Part shown: positions 31,258-40,896 of the stretch, piece by piece
Position numbering within the stretch: position 1 is the first letter of the stretch
Layout: each line of letters starts with the position of its first letter
NCBI RefSeq assembly: GCF_905220975.1
Contig: NZ_CAJNBK010000002.1
Location: 1 to 64,000 of the forward strand
Direction: 5' to 3'
Length of the DNA stretch: 64,000 nucleotides
From: Paraburkholderia haematera
GTDB lineage: Bacteria; Pseudomonadota; Gammaproteobacteria; Burkholderiales; Burkholderiaceae
The notes under the pieces: model-generated
Seen by the model: only the letters and a program-made list of their open reading frames with translations
Databases searched by the model: none
Told to the model about the DNA's origin: nothing
Translations under genes and position numbers: made by a program

Positions 31258-32157
31258 GTGTCGAAAGTCGAATTTCCTTCTTTTCCGATCCCTGAACCGC
31301 TGCAATGCGGCCGCTTCAAGCTGACTTTTGAACGCCCGTTGGTCATGGGCATCCTGAACGTCACGCCCGATTCTTTTTCCGATGGCGGCCAGTACGCGAT
31401 GCGCGGCGATGCCTTGCGTCAGGCCGAGCGCATGCTGCTCGACGGCGCGGACATCATCGACATCGGCGGCGAGTCGACCCGCCCGGGTGCGCCGCCAGTG
31501 CCGCTCGACGAAGAACTGGAGCGGGTGATCCCGCTGATCGAACTACTGCACGGCGCGAATGTGCCGCTGTCCATCGATACGTACAAGCCTGAAGTGATGC
31601 GCCGAGCGCTGGCCGCGGGCGCCGACCTGGTCAACGACATCTGGGGCTTCCGGATGCCCGGTGCGATCGATGCCGTGCGCGGCAGCGAATGCGGTTTGTG
31701 CGTGATGCATATGTTCGGCGAGCCGCAGACCATGCAACTTCTCGAGCCCGACTATAAAGACGTGGTGAGCGAGGTTCGGCAGTTTCTCGAAGAACGGGTG
31801 GCGACCCTGAAGCAGGCGGGCATTGCCCGTGCGCGCATCAGCGTGGATCCGGGCTTTGGATTCGGCAAGGCGGTGGTCGAAGACAATTACGCACTGCTTG
31901 CACACCTGCCAGACACGGCGCCGCGGGCCGAGCCGCCGTACCCCATTCTCGCCGGCATGTCGCGCAAGTCGATGGTCGGCGCGGTCGTCGGGCGCCCGGC
32001 GCCGGAGCGCGTCGCAGGCAGCCTTGCCGCCGCGGTGTGTGCCGCCGAGCGCGGCGCGGCCATTTTGCGCGTGCACGATGTCGCGCAAACCGTAGATGCA
32101 TTAAAAGTTTGGGCAACCATGCGCGACGCGGCGAACCACAGCCGCGCGCGGGGCTGA
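31258..32157 (+). CDS. folP: dihydropteroate synthase
   Basis: A 299-residue TIM-barrel enzyme. Signatures: VMGILNVTPDSFSDGG (pterin site), DIGGESTRPGA (phosphate loop), SIDTYKPEV and the C-terminal SRKSMVGAV. It condenses 4-aminobenzoate with the pterin diphosphate in folate synthesis and is the sulfonamide target. The GTG at 31258 is preferred; a TTG at 31243 is possible, while an ATG at 31192 would lie upstream of the ftsH terminator stem. glmM follows 28 nt downstream. Confidence 0.95.
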   Translation: MSKVEFPSFPIPEPLQCGRFKLTFERPLVMGILNVTPDSFSDGGQYAMRGDALRQAERMLLDGADIIDIGGESTRPGAPPVPLDEELERVIPLIELLHGANVPLSIDTYKPEVMRRALAAGADLVNDIWGFRMPGAIDAVRGSECGLCVMHMFGEPQTMQLLEPDYKDVVSEVRQFLEERVATLKQAGIARARISVDPGFGFGKAVVEDNYALLAHLPDTAPRAEPPYPILAGMSRKSMVGAVVGRPAPERVAGSLAAAVCAAERGAAILRVHDVAQTVDALKVWATMRDAANHSRARG

Positions 32158-32185
32158 CCCCAAAAGCCAAGGAGGAACATAAAAG

Positions 32186-33544
32186 ATGGCACGTCAATAT
32201 TTCGGTACAGACGGGATTCGGGGCAAGGTCGGCGAAGGCCCCATTACGCCGGAGTTTGTATTGCGGCTCGGCTACGCCGCCGGCAAAGTGCTCGCGGGCG
32301 CGGACCGCTGGGCCAGAACGGGCACACGGCCCACGGTGCTGATCGGTAAAGACACACGGGTTTCAGGCTACATGCTCGAAGCCGCGCTTGAAGCGGGCTT
32401 TTCCGCGGCCGGCGTCGACGTTATGCTGGCCGGGCCGATGCCGACCCCGGGGATCGCCTATCTGACGCGCGCACTGCGGCTCGCCGCAGGCGTTGTGATC
32501 AGTGCGTCGCACAACCCGTACTACGACAACGGCATCAAATTCTTTTCCGCCGACGGCAACAAGCTGCCCGACGAAGTGGAATTGCAGATCGAAGAACAAC
32601 TCGATCTGCCGCTCGCATGCGCCGCCTCCGAGCAACTCGGTAAGGCGCGGCGCCTTGACGACGCAGCCGGCCGCTACATCGAATTTTGCAAGAGCACCTT
32701 CCCCGCGGCGTTCGATTTGCGCGGACTGAAGCTGGTGGTCGACTGCGCTCACGGCGCTGCGTACGACGTTGCGCCGCACGTGTTCCACGAACTCGGCGCC
32801 GATGTGATTCCTATCGGCGTCGCGCCGAACGGTTTCAACATCAATGACGGCGTCGGCGCAACCGCTCCGGACGCACTAGTGCGGGCGGTGCGCGCGAACC
32901 ACGCGGACCTCGGCATCGCACTCGACGGCGATGCCGACCGGCTGCAGGTCGTGGACGCGGCAGGCCGCCTGTATAACGGCGACGAGTTGCTGTACGTGCT
33001 GGTCAAGGACCGGATGGCGACCGACGGCAAAGTGGAAGGTGCGGTCGGCACCTTGATGACCAACATGGCGGTCGAAGTCGCACTGCAGAAAGCCGGCGTG
33101 AAATTCGTCCGCGCGGCGGTGGGCGACCGTTACGTGCTCGAGCAGCTACGTGAGCACGGCTGGCAACTGGGCGCAGAAGGCTCCGGACATATTCTCTCCC
33201 TTGACCGCCATTCGACCGGCGACGGCATCGTGTCGGCCCTGCTGGTGCTGGCCGCGATGAAGCGCAGCGACAAAACGCTCGCCGAATTGCTCCACGGCGT
33301 CACGCTGTTTCCGCAGAAGTTGATCAATGTGCGGATGCAGCCCGGGGCGGACTGGAAGGGCAGTGACGCGATCCGCCGCGCCATCAGCAAAGCTGAAGAA
33401 GCGCTAAACGGTCGCGGCCGGGTGCTGATTCGCGCTTCGGGCACCGAGCCCGTTCTGCGCGTGATGGTGGAAGCGGAAAATGTCAACGACGCGGTTCACC
33501 ATGCCGAAACGATCTCCGACGCCGTAAAGCTGGCTACTGCCTAG
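32186..33544 (+). CDS. glmM: phosphoglucosamine mutase
   Basis: A 452-residue alpha-D-phosphohexomutase. It begins [15 protein letters not shown], has the active-site phosphoserine loop [13 protein letters not shown] (Ser108), the Mg loop LDGDADR and the C-terminal phosphate loop [14 protein letters not shown]. It converts glucosamine 6-phosphate to glucosamine 1-phosphate for UDP-GlcNAc, peptidoglycan and LPS. AAGGAGG lies before the ATG. folP-glmM is a conserved pair. Confidence 0.97.
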   Translation: MARQYFGTDGIRGKVGEGPITPEFVLRLGYAAGKVLAGADRWARTGTRPTVLIGKDTRVSGYMLEAALEAGFSAAGVDVMLAGPMPTPGIAYLTRALRLAAGVVISASHNPYYDNGIKFFSADGNKLPDEVELQIEEQLDLPLACAASEQLGKARRLDDAAGRYIEFCKSTFPAAFDLRGLKLVVDCAHGAAYDVAPHVFHELGADVIPIGVAPNGFNINDGVGATAPDALVRAVRANHADLGIALDGDADRLQVVDAAGRLYNGDELLYVLVKDRMATDGKVEGAVGTLMTNMAVEVALQKAGVKFVRAAVGDRYVLEQLREHGWQLGAEGSGHILSLDRHSTGDGIVSALLVLAAMKRSDKTLAELLHGVTLFPQKLINVRMQPGADWKGSDAIRRAISKAEEALNGRGRVLIRASGTEPVLRVMVEAENVNDAVHHAETISDAVKLATA

Positions 33545-33568
33545 ATGCATTGATGCATTGCACAGGCT

Positions 33569-33621
33569 GATGATGGCGGGACGGCTCTGAATCAACCGTC
33601 CCGCCGTCATCCGGCCTTTTT
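33569..33621 (+). terminator. intrinsic terminator after glmM
   Basis: A 16-bp stem with one G-T wobble (33569-33584 with 33596-33611) is followed by T5. It separates glmM from the pst operon. Confidence 0.85.
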
Positions 33622-33802
33622 CTACACTGCGTTGGACTGCCAGTACGACACTTGCAGCAAGCCAGGCGTACCCAAAATCATCCCCGTGCGCACACGCAAA
33701 CGTTCGCGCCCCATCTTTTTCGCCTAATCTGTAAGACGACGTCTGAAACTCCGCCAAGCCGGCAATTCGTCCGCGCGAGCGCCTTTCATGTCAGTAATCC
33801 TA

Positions 33803-33841
33803 CTGTCACATCCGTTTCACGGTTAGTCACGTTACTGTCAC
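33803..33841 (+). promoter_or_regulatory. tandem PhoB boxes upstream of pstS
   Basis: Four TCAC-ending heptamers are spaced 11, 10 and 11 bp: CTGTCAC (33803), GTTTCAC (33814), TAGTCAC (33824), CTGTCAC (33835). This matches the direct-repeat pattern of PhoB sites (two dimers). The pstS ATG is 67 nt downstream. PhoB itself is encoded in the same operon. Confidence 0.8.
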
Positions 33842-33907
33842 AAAGAGACCCTAAGCTTCGCGGTGTTCATGTTATTCGCTCACACCGCTCACACCCTTGG
33901 AGGTCTC

Positions 33908-34939
33908 ATGAAATTGATGCAAACCGTGTTCGCTGGCGTCGCTGGCGCGCTTTTCGCGATCGCAGCGCAAGCCGCAGACATCACCGGCGCGGGCAGCACC
34001 TTCGCAGCACCGATCTACACGAAGTGGGCTGACGCCTACCAGAAGACGGGCGGCGGCAAGGTCAACTACCAGGGTATCGGCTCGTCGGGCGGTATCAAGC
34101 AGATCGAAGCGAAGACTGTCGATTTCGCCGGTTCGGACGCTCCGCTGAAGGACGACGAACTCGCGAAGGCAGGGCTGTTCCAGTTCCCGACGGTTGTTGG
34201 TGGCGTGGTCCCGGCTATCAACGTGCCGGGCGTGAAGGCTGGTGAACTGGTATTGTCGGGCGAAGTGCTCGGCGACATCTACCTGGGCAAGATCAAGAAG
34301 TGGAATGATCCGGCAATCGTCGCGTTGAACCCGAAGATCAAGCTGCCGGATACCGACATCGCCGTGGTTCGCCGCGCTGATGGTTCGGGCACGACGTTCA
34401 TCTGGACGAACTACCTGTCGAAGGTCAACGCAGACTGGAAGGCGAAGGTCGGTGAAGGCGCAACGGTCAGCTGGCCGACGGGCACGGGCGGCAAGGGCAA
34501 CGACGGCGTCGCAGCTTTCGTTCAACGTCTGCCGGGCGCAATCGGTTACGTGGAATGGGCGTACGCGAAGCAGAACCACATGACGTACGTCTCCCTGAAG
34601 AACTCGACGGGCGCTGTGGTCGAGCCGAAGACGGAAACGTTCAAGGCAGCGGCGGCTGGTGCTGACTGGTCGAAGTCGTTCTATCAGATCCTGACGAACG
34701 AGCCGGGCAAGGACGCATGGCCGGTCGTCGGCGCAACCTTCGTGCTGCTGCACACGGCGCAGGACAAGCCGGCGCAAGGCACGGAAACGCTGAAGTTCTT
34801 CGACTGGGCGTTCAAGAATGGCACCCAGGCTGCAAACGATCTGGACTACATTTCGTTGCCGGACTCGGTAACGGCGCAAATCCGCACGAAGTGGAAGGCG
34901 CAGGTTAAGGACGCTGCAGGCAAGCCGATCGCTGAGTAA
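33908..34939 (+). CDS. pstS: phosphate ABC transporter periplasmic binding protein PstS
   Basis: A 343-residue protein with a Sec signal peptide ([21 protein letters not shown], cleavage about residue 21). The mature protein starts [20 protein letters not shown], the typical PstS phosphate-binding segment, and has [22 protein letters not shown] and [17 protein letters not shown]. It binds phosphate in the periplasm for PstCAB. The ATG at 33908 has GGAGG four bases upstream; an upstream in-frame ATG would damage the signal peptide. Codon use suggests high expression. Confidence 0.97.
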   Translation: MKLMQTVFAGVAGALFAIAAQAADITGAGSTFAAPIYTKWADAYQKTGGGKVNYQGIGSSGGIKQIEAKTVDFAGSDAPLKDDELAKAGLFQFPTVVGGVVPAINVPGVKAGELVLSGEVLGDIYLGKIKKWNDPAIVALNPKIKLPDTDIAVVRRADGSGTTFIWTNYLSKVNADWKAKVGEGATVSWPTGTGGKGNDGVAAFVQRLPGAIGYVEWAYAKQNHMTYVSLKNSTGAVVEPKTETFKAAAAGADWSKSFYQILTNEPGKDAWPVVGATFVLLHTAQDKPAQGTETLKFFDWAFKNGTQAANDLDYISLPDSVTAQIRTKWKAQVKDAAGKPIAE

Positions 34940-34965
34940 GCGTTGCCGTAAAGCATCCAGCAAGA

Positions 34966-34997
34966 CATTGGCCGTCCTCATTCGAGGACGGCCAATG
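34966..34997 (+). other. intercistronic hairpin between pstS and pstC
   Basis: A perfect 14-bp stem (34966-34979 with 34984-34997) and a 4-nt loop, without a T-run. It can stabilise the pstS message or lower read-through into pstC, giving more PstS than permease. Confidence 0.65.
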
Positions 34998-35082
34998 GCA
35001 TTACCCCGGCGACATTACGCCAGCATTACCCGCCGCGCGACAAGTGTCGTACGGCAACTGGAAACAGGTCAATCAGGCTCCC

Positions 35083-36084
35083 ATGTCCGATATCCAAATA
35101 GCGTCTGGCGCGGCGAGATCGACGCCGCCCGGCAGCACGTCGCAGCAGAAAGCGCCCAGTCGCGCCGGCGACGTCATTTTCGGCGGCCTTGCCCGTCTCG
35201 CCGCCATCATCACCCTGTTGCTGCTCGGCGGTATCATCGTTTCACTGATCGTCGCCTCCCTGCCGTCGATCAAACAGTTCGGCCTCGCATTTCTGTGGAC
35301 CTCCGACTGGGATCCCCCTAGCAAGCAATTTGGCGCACTGGTGCCTATCTACGGCACGATCGCGACCTCGCTCATTGCACTCATCATCGCGGTGCCCGTC
35401 AGCTTCGGCATCGCGCTTTTCCTGACCGAACTCTCGCCCGCGTGGCTGCGTCGCCCGCTTGGCGTGGCCATCGAACTGCTCGCCGCGATCCCGTCGATCG
35501 TCTACGGCATGTGGGGCCTGCTGGTGTTCGCGCCGATCTTCGCGCAGTGGTTCGAAAAGCCGCTTGGCGCCGTGCTGGGCGGCATCCCGTTCGTCGGCGC
35601 ACTGTTTCAGGGGGCGCCGATCGGCATCGGTATCCTGTGCGCAGGTGTGATTCTCGCGATCATGATCATTCCGTACATCGCCTCGGTGATGCGCGACGTG
35701 TTCGAAGTCACGCCGGTCCTGCTGAAGGAATCGGCGTACGGCATCGGCTGCACGACCTGGGAAGTGATGTGGAAGATCGTGCTGCCCTTCACCAAGAGCG
35801 GCGTGATCGGTGGCGTGATGCTCGGCCTCGGCCGCGCACTCGGCGAGACGATGGCGGTGACTTTCGTGATCGGCAACACCAATCTGCTCGACAACGTGTC
35901 GCTGTTTTCGCCTGGTAACAGCATTACCTCGGCGCTCGCCAATGAGTTCGCGGAAGCGGATCCTGGTCTGCATACGTCGGCGCTGATGGAACTCGGCTTG
36001 ATCCTGTTTGTGATTACTTTCATCGTGCTGGCGATCTCGAAGTTCATGCTGCTTCGCCTCGAAAAAGGGGAGGGCGCGAAATGA
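35083..36084 (+). CDS. pstC: phosphate ABC transporter permease PstC
   Basis: A 333-residue inner-membrane permease with six or more helices. The cytoplasmic EAA-type loop is [22 protein letters not shown]. The fragment [21 protein letters not shown] is typical of PstC. It forms the phosphate channel with PstA. ATG at 35083 is chosen; a GTG at 35044 would add 13 residues and also fits. It overlaps the next gene, pstA, by four bases (ATGA). Confidence 0.95.
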   Translation: MSDIQIASGAARSTPPGSTSQQKAPSRAGDVIFGGLARLAAIITLLLLGGIIVSLIVASLPSIKQFGLAFLWTSDWDPPSKQFGALVPIYGTIATSLIALIIAVPVSFGIALFLTELSPAWLRRPLGVAIELLAAIPSIVYGMWGLLVFAPIFAQWFEKPLGAVLGGIPFVGALFQGAPIGIGILCAGVILAIMIIPYIASVMRDVFEVTPVLLKESAYGIGCTTWEVMWKIVLPFTKSGVIGGVMLGLGRALGETMAVTFVIGNTNLLDNVSLFSPGNSITSALANEFAEADPGLHTSALMELGLILFVITFIVLAISKFMLLRLEKGEGAK

Positions 36085-36977
36085 GCCAGCCCACCTTGAA
36101 TATGCCGGGTTCGAACGACGAAGTCGCGCTCGAGGCAATGCGCGTGCGTCTGCAAGGCCGCCGCCGCACCAAGAATGCGATTGCGTTGACCATGTCGCTC
36201 GCGGCCATGGCGTTCGGCCTGCTGTGGCTCGTGTGGATTCTTTATACGACGCTACGCCTCGGCATTGGCGGCCTGTCGATCGAATTGTTCACGCAATCCA
36301 CGCCGCCGCCGAACACCGATGGCGGCGGTCTCGCCAACGCGATCGTCGGCAGTCTGATGCTGGTTGTGCTCGCGACTTTCGTCGGCACGCCGATCGGCAT
36401 TCTGGCGGGCGTCTATCTCGCCGAGTACGGTCAGAAGGGCTGGCTTGCGAGCGTCACGCGTTTCATCAACGACATTCTGCTGTCGGCGCCGTCGATCGTG
36501 GTGGGTCTGTTCGTCTACGCGCTGGTCGTCGCGAAGATGGGCCACTTCAGCGGTTGGGCGGGCGTGTTCGCGCTCGCGCTGCTGCAGATTCCGATCGTGA
36601 TCCGTACTACGGAAAACATGCTGAAGCTGGTGCCGAATGCGCTGCGTGAAGCCGCTTTCGCGCTCGGCACGCCGAAGTGGAAGATGGTGCTGTCGATCAC
36701 GCTGAAAGCGTCGATCGCCGGTATCGTCACGGGTGTGCTGCTCGGTGTCGCGCGTATTGCGGGTGAAACCGCGCCGCTGCTGTTCACCGCGCTGTCTAAC
36801 CAGTTCTTCTCGCTGAACATGGACCAGCCGGTCGCGAACCTGCCGGTCACGATCTACAAGTTCGCGATGAGCCCGTTTGCGCAATGGCAATCGCTTGCGT
36901 GGGCCGGTGTCTTCCTGATCACGCTCGCGGTGCTGGGATTGAACATCCTCGCGCGCACGATCTTTTCGAATAAGTAA
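36081..36977 (+). CDS. pstA: phosphate ABC transporter permease PstA
   Basis: A 298-residue inner-membrane permease. After a cytoplasmic N-terminus with [14 protein letters not shown] basic residues it has helices and the PstA fragments [33 protein letters not shown] and the coupling loop [20 protein letters not shown]. It pairs with PstC. The start overlaps the pstC stop (ATGA) and pstB follows 17 nt downstream. Confidence 0.95.
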   Translation: MSQPTLNMPGSNDEVALEAMRVRLQGRRRTKNAIALTMSLAAMAFGLLWLVWILYTTLRLGIGGLSIELFTQSTPPPNTDGGGLANAIVGSLMLVVLATFVGTPIGILAGVYLAEYGQKGWLASVTRFINDILLSAPSIVVGLFVYALVVAKMGHFSGWAGVFALALLQIPIVIRTTENMLKLVPNALREAAFALGTPKWKMVLSITLKASIAGIVTGVLLGVARIAGETAPLLFTALSNQFFSLNMDQPVANLPVTIYKFAMSPFAQWQSLAWAGVFLITLAVLGLNILARTIFSNK

Positions 36978-36994
36978 GGGCGGAGTCTAATCCG

Positions 36995-37843
36995 ATGAAT
37001 ATGGCAGAAACTCAAATCAATCCGACCGCGCGTCCGACGGCGCCCGCCGGTTTCGATCCCGCCCAAAGCGGTCAGGCGCAAGCGCCGTCGAGTCCGAAGA
37101 TCGAGATCAACGACCTGAACTTCTTCTACGGGAAGTATCACGCGTTGAAGAACATCAATCTGCGTATCCCCGAAGGCAAGGTGACCGCGTTCATCGGCCC
37201 GTCGGGTTGCGGCAAGTCCACCTTGCTGCGTACGCTCAACAAGATGTACGCGCTCTATCCGGAGCAACGCGCCGAAGGCGAGATCCTGATGGACGGCGAA
37301 AACCTGCTGACCTCCAAGCGCGATATTTCGCTGCTGCGCGCGCGGATCGGCATGGTGTTCCAGAAGCCGACGCCGTTTCCGATGTCGATCTACGACAACA
37401 TCGCGTTCGGCGTGAAGATGTTCGAAACGCTGCCGCGCTCGGAAATGGACGATCGCGTGGAATGGGCGCTGACCAAGGCCGCGCTGTGGAACGAAGTGAA
37501 GGACAAATTGGGCCAGAGCGGCTATGGGTTGTCCGGCGGCCAGCAGCAGCGCCTGTGTATCGCGCGCGGTATTGCGATCCGTCCCGAAGTGCTGCTGCTC
37601 GACGAGCCGTGCTCCGCGCTGGACCCGATTTCCACGGGCCGTATCGAAGAGTTGATCGCTGAATTGAAGAGCGATTACACGGTGGTGATCGTCACTCACA
37701 ACATGCAGCAGGCTGCGCGCTGTTCGGACTACACTGCCTATATGTACCTCGGCGAACTGATCGAATTCGGCGACACCGAAAAGATCTTCATCAAGCCGCT
37801 CCGCAAGGAAACCGAGGACTACATCACCGGCCGCTTCGGCTAA
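36995..37843 (+). CDS. pstB: phosphate ABC transporter ATPase PstB
   Basis: A 282-residue ATPase. Walker A is GPSGCGKST (68-76), the Q-loop [15 protein letters not shown] is characteristic of PstB, the signature is [14 protein letters not shown] and Walker B is [13 protein letters not shown]. The first 35 residues are a Pro/Ala-rich extension beyond the enterobacterial protein. It powers PstCA and, with PhoU, signals phosphate status to PhoR. Confidence 0.97.
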   Translation: MNMAETQINPTARPTAPAGFDPAQSGQAQAPSSPKIEINDLNFFYGKYHALKNINLRIPEGKVTAFIGPSGCGKSTLLRTLNKMYALYPEQRAEGEILMDGENLLTSKRDISLLRARIGMVFQKPTPFPMSIYDNIAFGVKMFETLPRSEMDDRVEWALTKAALWNEVKDKLGQSGYGLSGGQQQRLCIARGIAIRPEVLLLDEPCSALDPISTGRIEELIAELKSDYTVVIVTHNMQQAARCSDYTAYMYLGELIEFGDTEKIFIKPLRKETEDYITGRFG

Positions 37844-37875
37844 GCCGTCGACGAGCAAAAACAACGGAGTACGAC

Positions 37876-38580
37876 ATGTCCGATAAGCATCTGTCCAGCC
37901 AGTTCGACGCCGACCTGAACCTTGTTTCTTCGAAAGTCCTTGAAATGGGCGGTCTGGTCGAGTCGCAGATCGTCAACGCGATGATCGCGCTCAACAACTT
38001 CGACCTCGAAATCGCCGAACAGGTGATCGCGGCCGAAGAGCGCCTGAACACGATGGAAGTCGAGATCGACGAAGAGTGCAGCAACATCATCGCGCGCCGT
38101 CAGCCGGCCGCGCGCGACTTGCGCCTCCTGATCGCGATTTCGAAGACCATCACGAATCTCGAACGCGCCGGCGACGAAGCTGAAAAAATCGCCAAGCGCA
38201 CCAAGCGCCTGATGGAAGACGGCGCCTCGCGCACCATCAACATCGCCGAGATCAAATTGTCGGGGGAAATGGCGGTGTCGATTCTGCGCCGCGCGCTGGA
38301 CGCATTTGCGCGTCTGGACACGGTGGCCGCCGCGCAGATCGTGCGCGACGACAAGGCGATCGACGAAGAATTCCGAGCTTTCGTTCGCAAGCTGATTTCG
38401 TACATGACTGAAGATCCGCGGTCGATTTCGGTGGGCCTCGATTTCCTGTTCATCGCCAAGGCGATCGAACGGATCGGCGATCACGCGAAGAACATTGCCG
38501 AGTTCATCATTTACATCGTCAAGGGCACCGACGTGCGGCACAAGTCGCGCGACGCGCTCGAACGCGAAGCACTCAGTTAA
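37876..38580 (+). CDS. phoU: phosphate signalling regulator PhoU
   Basis: A 234-residue all-helical protein built of two PhoU repeats: LNLVSSKVLEMGGLVESQIVNAM and, in the second half, SILRRALDAFARLDTVAAAQIV. Acidic metal-binding E/D-xxx-D patterns are present in both. It links PstB to PhoR and keeps the Pho regulon off when phosphate is plentiful. It lies 32 nt after pstB and 26 nt before phoB, with CAACGGAG before the ATG. Confidence 0.95.
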   Translation: MSDKHLSSQFDADLNLVSSKVLEMGGLVESQIVNAMIALNNFDLEIAEQVIAAEERLNTMEVEIDEECSNIIARRQPAARDLRLLIAISKTITNLERAGDEAEKIAKRTKRLMEDGASRTINIAEIKLSGEMAVSILRRALDAFARLDTVAAAQIVRDDKAIDEEFRAFVRKLISYMTEDPRSISVGLDFLFIAKAIERIGDHAKNIAEFIIYIVKGTDVRHKSRDALEREALS

Positions 38581-38606
38581 TCCAGAGATAAGGAACAGAG
38601 GTGCCG

Positions 38607-39308
38607 ATGCCCAGCAGCATTCTCGTCATTGAAGATGAGCCCGCGATTTCCGAATTGATTTCGGTCAATCTTCAACACGCCGGACACTGCCCGATTCGCG
38701 CGTACAACGCGGAGCAGGCGCAGAACCTGATCAGCGACGTACTGCCCGACCTCGTTCTGCTCGACTGGATGTTGCCGGGCAAGTCAGGTATTGCGTTCGC
38801 CCGCGATCTGCGCAACAACGAGCGCACCAAGCACATCCCGATCATCATGCTGACCGCGCGCGGCGATGAACAGGACAAGGTGCTCGGCCTCGAAATCGGT
38901 GCTGACGACTACGTCACCAAGCCGTTTTCGCCGAAGGAACTGATGGCGCGTATCAAGGCGGTGCTGCGCCGCCGCGCCCCGCAGTTGACCGAAGACCTGG
39001 TCGCGATCAACGGACTGAAGCTCGATCCGGCGACGCACCGCGTGGCCGCCCATGCGGAAGGCAGCGAGATCAAGCTCGATCTCGGCCCGACTGAATTCCG
39101 TCTGTTGCACTTCTTCATGACGCACCCGGAGCGCGTGCACAGCCGCACGCAACTGCTCGATCAGGTGTGGGGCGACCACGTGTTCGTCGAAGAGCGCACG
39201 GTGGACGTGCACATCAAGCGTCTGCGCGCGGCGCTCAAGCCGGCGGGGTGCGATGCTATGATTGAGACGGTACGCGGCAGCGGCTACCGGCTCGCGAAGA
39301 GCGCCTGA
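38607..39308 (+). CDS. phoB: phosphate regulon response regulator PhoB
   Basis: A 233-residue OmpR/PhoB-type regulator. The receiver has the acidic pair Asp10/Glu11, phosphoacceptor Asp53 in LVLLDWMLPGKSG, Thr in MLTARGDE and Lys in DYVTKPFSPKEL. The C-terminal winged helix contains RTQLLDQVWGDHVFVEERTVDVHIKRLR. AGAGG lies five bases before the ATG; a GTG six bases upstream is the other option. Its likely targets in this window are the boxes before pstS and ppk. Confidence 0.96.
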   Translation: MPSSILVIEDEPAISELISVNLQHAGHCPIRAYNAEQAQNLISDVLPDLVLLDWMLPGKSGIAFARDLRNNERTKHIPIIMLTARGDEQDKVLGLEIGADDYVTKPFSPKELMARIKAVLRRRAPQLTEDLVAINGLKLDPATHRVAAHAEGSEIKLDLGPTEFRLLHFFMTHPERVHSRTQLLDQVWGDHVFVEERTVDVHIKRLRAALKPAGCDAMIETVRGSGYRLAKSA

Positions 39309-39472
39309 CTCTGCGGTAGTGCGAGTGGCGCTGCTTTAGCTGAGCGCGTCACGGTTGTCGCATACGTCATATAGGTCGCGTCGGTTAGCTCGGTTACCGG
39401 GTTACCGGGTCACGTCAGGCGCCGCGTTTTTCAGATGCCGGCGTGTACGTTTTTCTCTTCGATCGCTAGAAC

Positions 39473-40786
39473 ATGAACATCATCTGGGCGCGCTCCATCG
39501 TGTCGGTCGTGCTGCTGGCTGTTCTGTGCGTGGTGGTCGGCGCACTCGTGAACGTCAAGGCAGGGCTGATCCTCGCGATTGTCATGCTGCTCGCGCAGAG
39601 CCTTTTCAGCACCTTTCACAAGCAGCGTTTGTGGCGTCTGCTCGACGCACCGGTCTACGGTGAAGTGCCGAGCGCCCCCGGCATCTGGGGCGAAATCTAC
39701 TACCGTTTGCATAAGCTTGCGAAGCGCTGGCATGCGCAGGTGCGTCAGGTCGAGCAGCAGCATTCGCGTTTCATCCAGGCGATCCAGGCTTCGCCGAACG
39801 GCGTGGCGATGCTCGACGATCACGATCAGATCGAGTGGTGCAACGCGATCTCCGAGCTTCATTTCGGACTCGATGCGAAACGGGATCTGCGCCAGCACAT
39901 CACGCATCTGGTGCGTCAGCCCGATTTCGTGCGCTATCTGAATTCGCAGCGCTACGAACAGATGCTGATCATGCGCGGCATGGGCGACAAGCGCCAGAAC
40001 GTGCTGTCGGTGCAGGTGTTTCCGTACGGCGAAAATCGCAAGCTGGTGCTGTCGCAAGATATCACCGAGCTGGAACGTACCGACGCGATGCGGCGTGACT
40101 TCGTCGCCAATGTCTCGCATGAATTGAAGACCCCGCTGACCGTGCTGTCGGGTTTTCTCGAGACGATGCGGGAACTGCCGTTGAGCGAAGCCGAGCGCGG
40201 GCGCTACCTCGAACTGATGGAGCAGCAGGCCTCGCGCATGCGTCATATCGTCAATGACCTGCTGGTGCTCGCGAAACTTGAAGGCGACAACAAGCCGCCG
40301 AGCGATCAGATGATCGATATGCGAGCGGTCCTGCGCCATCTTAGGGATGACGCTGAAAGCCTGTCGAGCGACCATCACAAGATCGTGTTCGATGCCGACG
40401 AAGGGCTCACCGTCACCGGCGTGGAAACGGAAATACTCAGCGCGCTTGGCAACCTCGTGACCAATGCGATCCGCTACACGCCGGACGGCGGTGCGATCGC
40501 GGTGACCTGGCACACCAATGGCGGCAGCGCGGTTTTTTCGGTCGCGGATAGCGGCCTGGGAATTCCGGCCGCGGACATTCCACGTCTGACCGAGCGCTTC
40601 TATCGCGTCGACCGCAGCCGCTCACGGGACACCGGCGGTACGGGCCTCGGTCTTGCCATCGTCAAGCATGTGCTGCAGCGGCACGATGCGCAGCTCGACG
40701 TGAAGAGCGAGGAGGGGCGTGGCAGCACGTTCACCGTGCGCTTCCCGGTGTACCGCACGGCGCGCCGGCAACCGGCGCCGGTCTAG
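39473..40786 (+). CDS. phoR: phosphate regulon sensor histidine kinase PhoR
   Basis: A 437-residue kinase. Two N-terminal membrane helices (about residues 8-25 and 28-46) with almost no periplasmic loop, then a PAS domain (about 105-200), HisKA with His216 in FVANVSHELKTPL, and the ATPase boxes NLVTNAIRYTP, DSGLGIP and GTGLGLAIVKH. The lack of a periplasmic sensor domain agrees with sensing through PstSCAB-PhoU. It is 164 nt after phoB, a longer gap than usual, with an 8-bp tandem repeat in it. Confidence 0.96.
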   Translation: MNIIWARSIVSVVLLAVLCVVVGALVNVKAGLILAIVMLLAQSLFSTFHKQRLWRLLDAPVYGEVPSAPGIWGEIYYRLHKLAKRWHAQVRQVEQQHSRFIQAIQASPNGVAMLDDHDQIEWCNAISELHFGLDAKRDLRQHITHLVRQPDFVRYLNSQRYEQMLIMRGMGDKRQNVLSVQVFPYGENRKLVLSQDITELERTDAMRRDFVANVSHELKTPLTVLSGFLETMRELPLSEAERGRYLELMEQQASRMRHIVNDLLVLAKLEGDNKPPSDQMIDMRAVLRHLRDDAESLSSDHHKIVFDADEGLTVTGVETEILSALGNLVTNAIRYTPDGGAIAVTWHTNGGSAVFSVADSGLGIPAADIPRLTERFYRVDRSRSRDTGGTGLGLAIVKHVLQRHDAQLDVKSEEGRGSTFTVRFPVYRTARRQPAPV

Positions 40787-40801
40787 GAATATTGGCCTGA
40801 A

Positions 40802-40836
40802 AAAAAAGCCCGCCTGTAGCAAAGGCGGGCTTTTTT
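40802..40836. terminator. bidirectional terminator between phoR and ppk
   Basis: Stem AAAAAAGCCCGCCT (40802) with AGGCGGGCTTTTTT (40823), 7-nt loop. A-run and T-run on both sides serve the two convergent genes. Confidence 0.9.
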
Positions 40837-40896
40837 ATTGCGTGCCGCAGCTTAAGCGGCGTGCGAACACGATCAGGCAATCACGCCCTCACGAAC

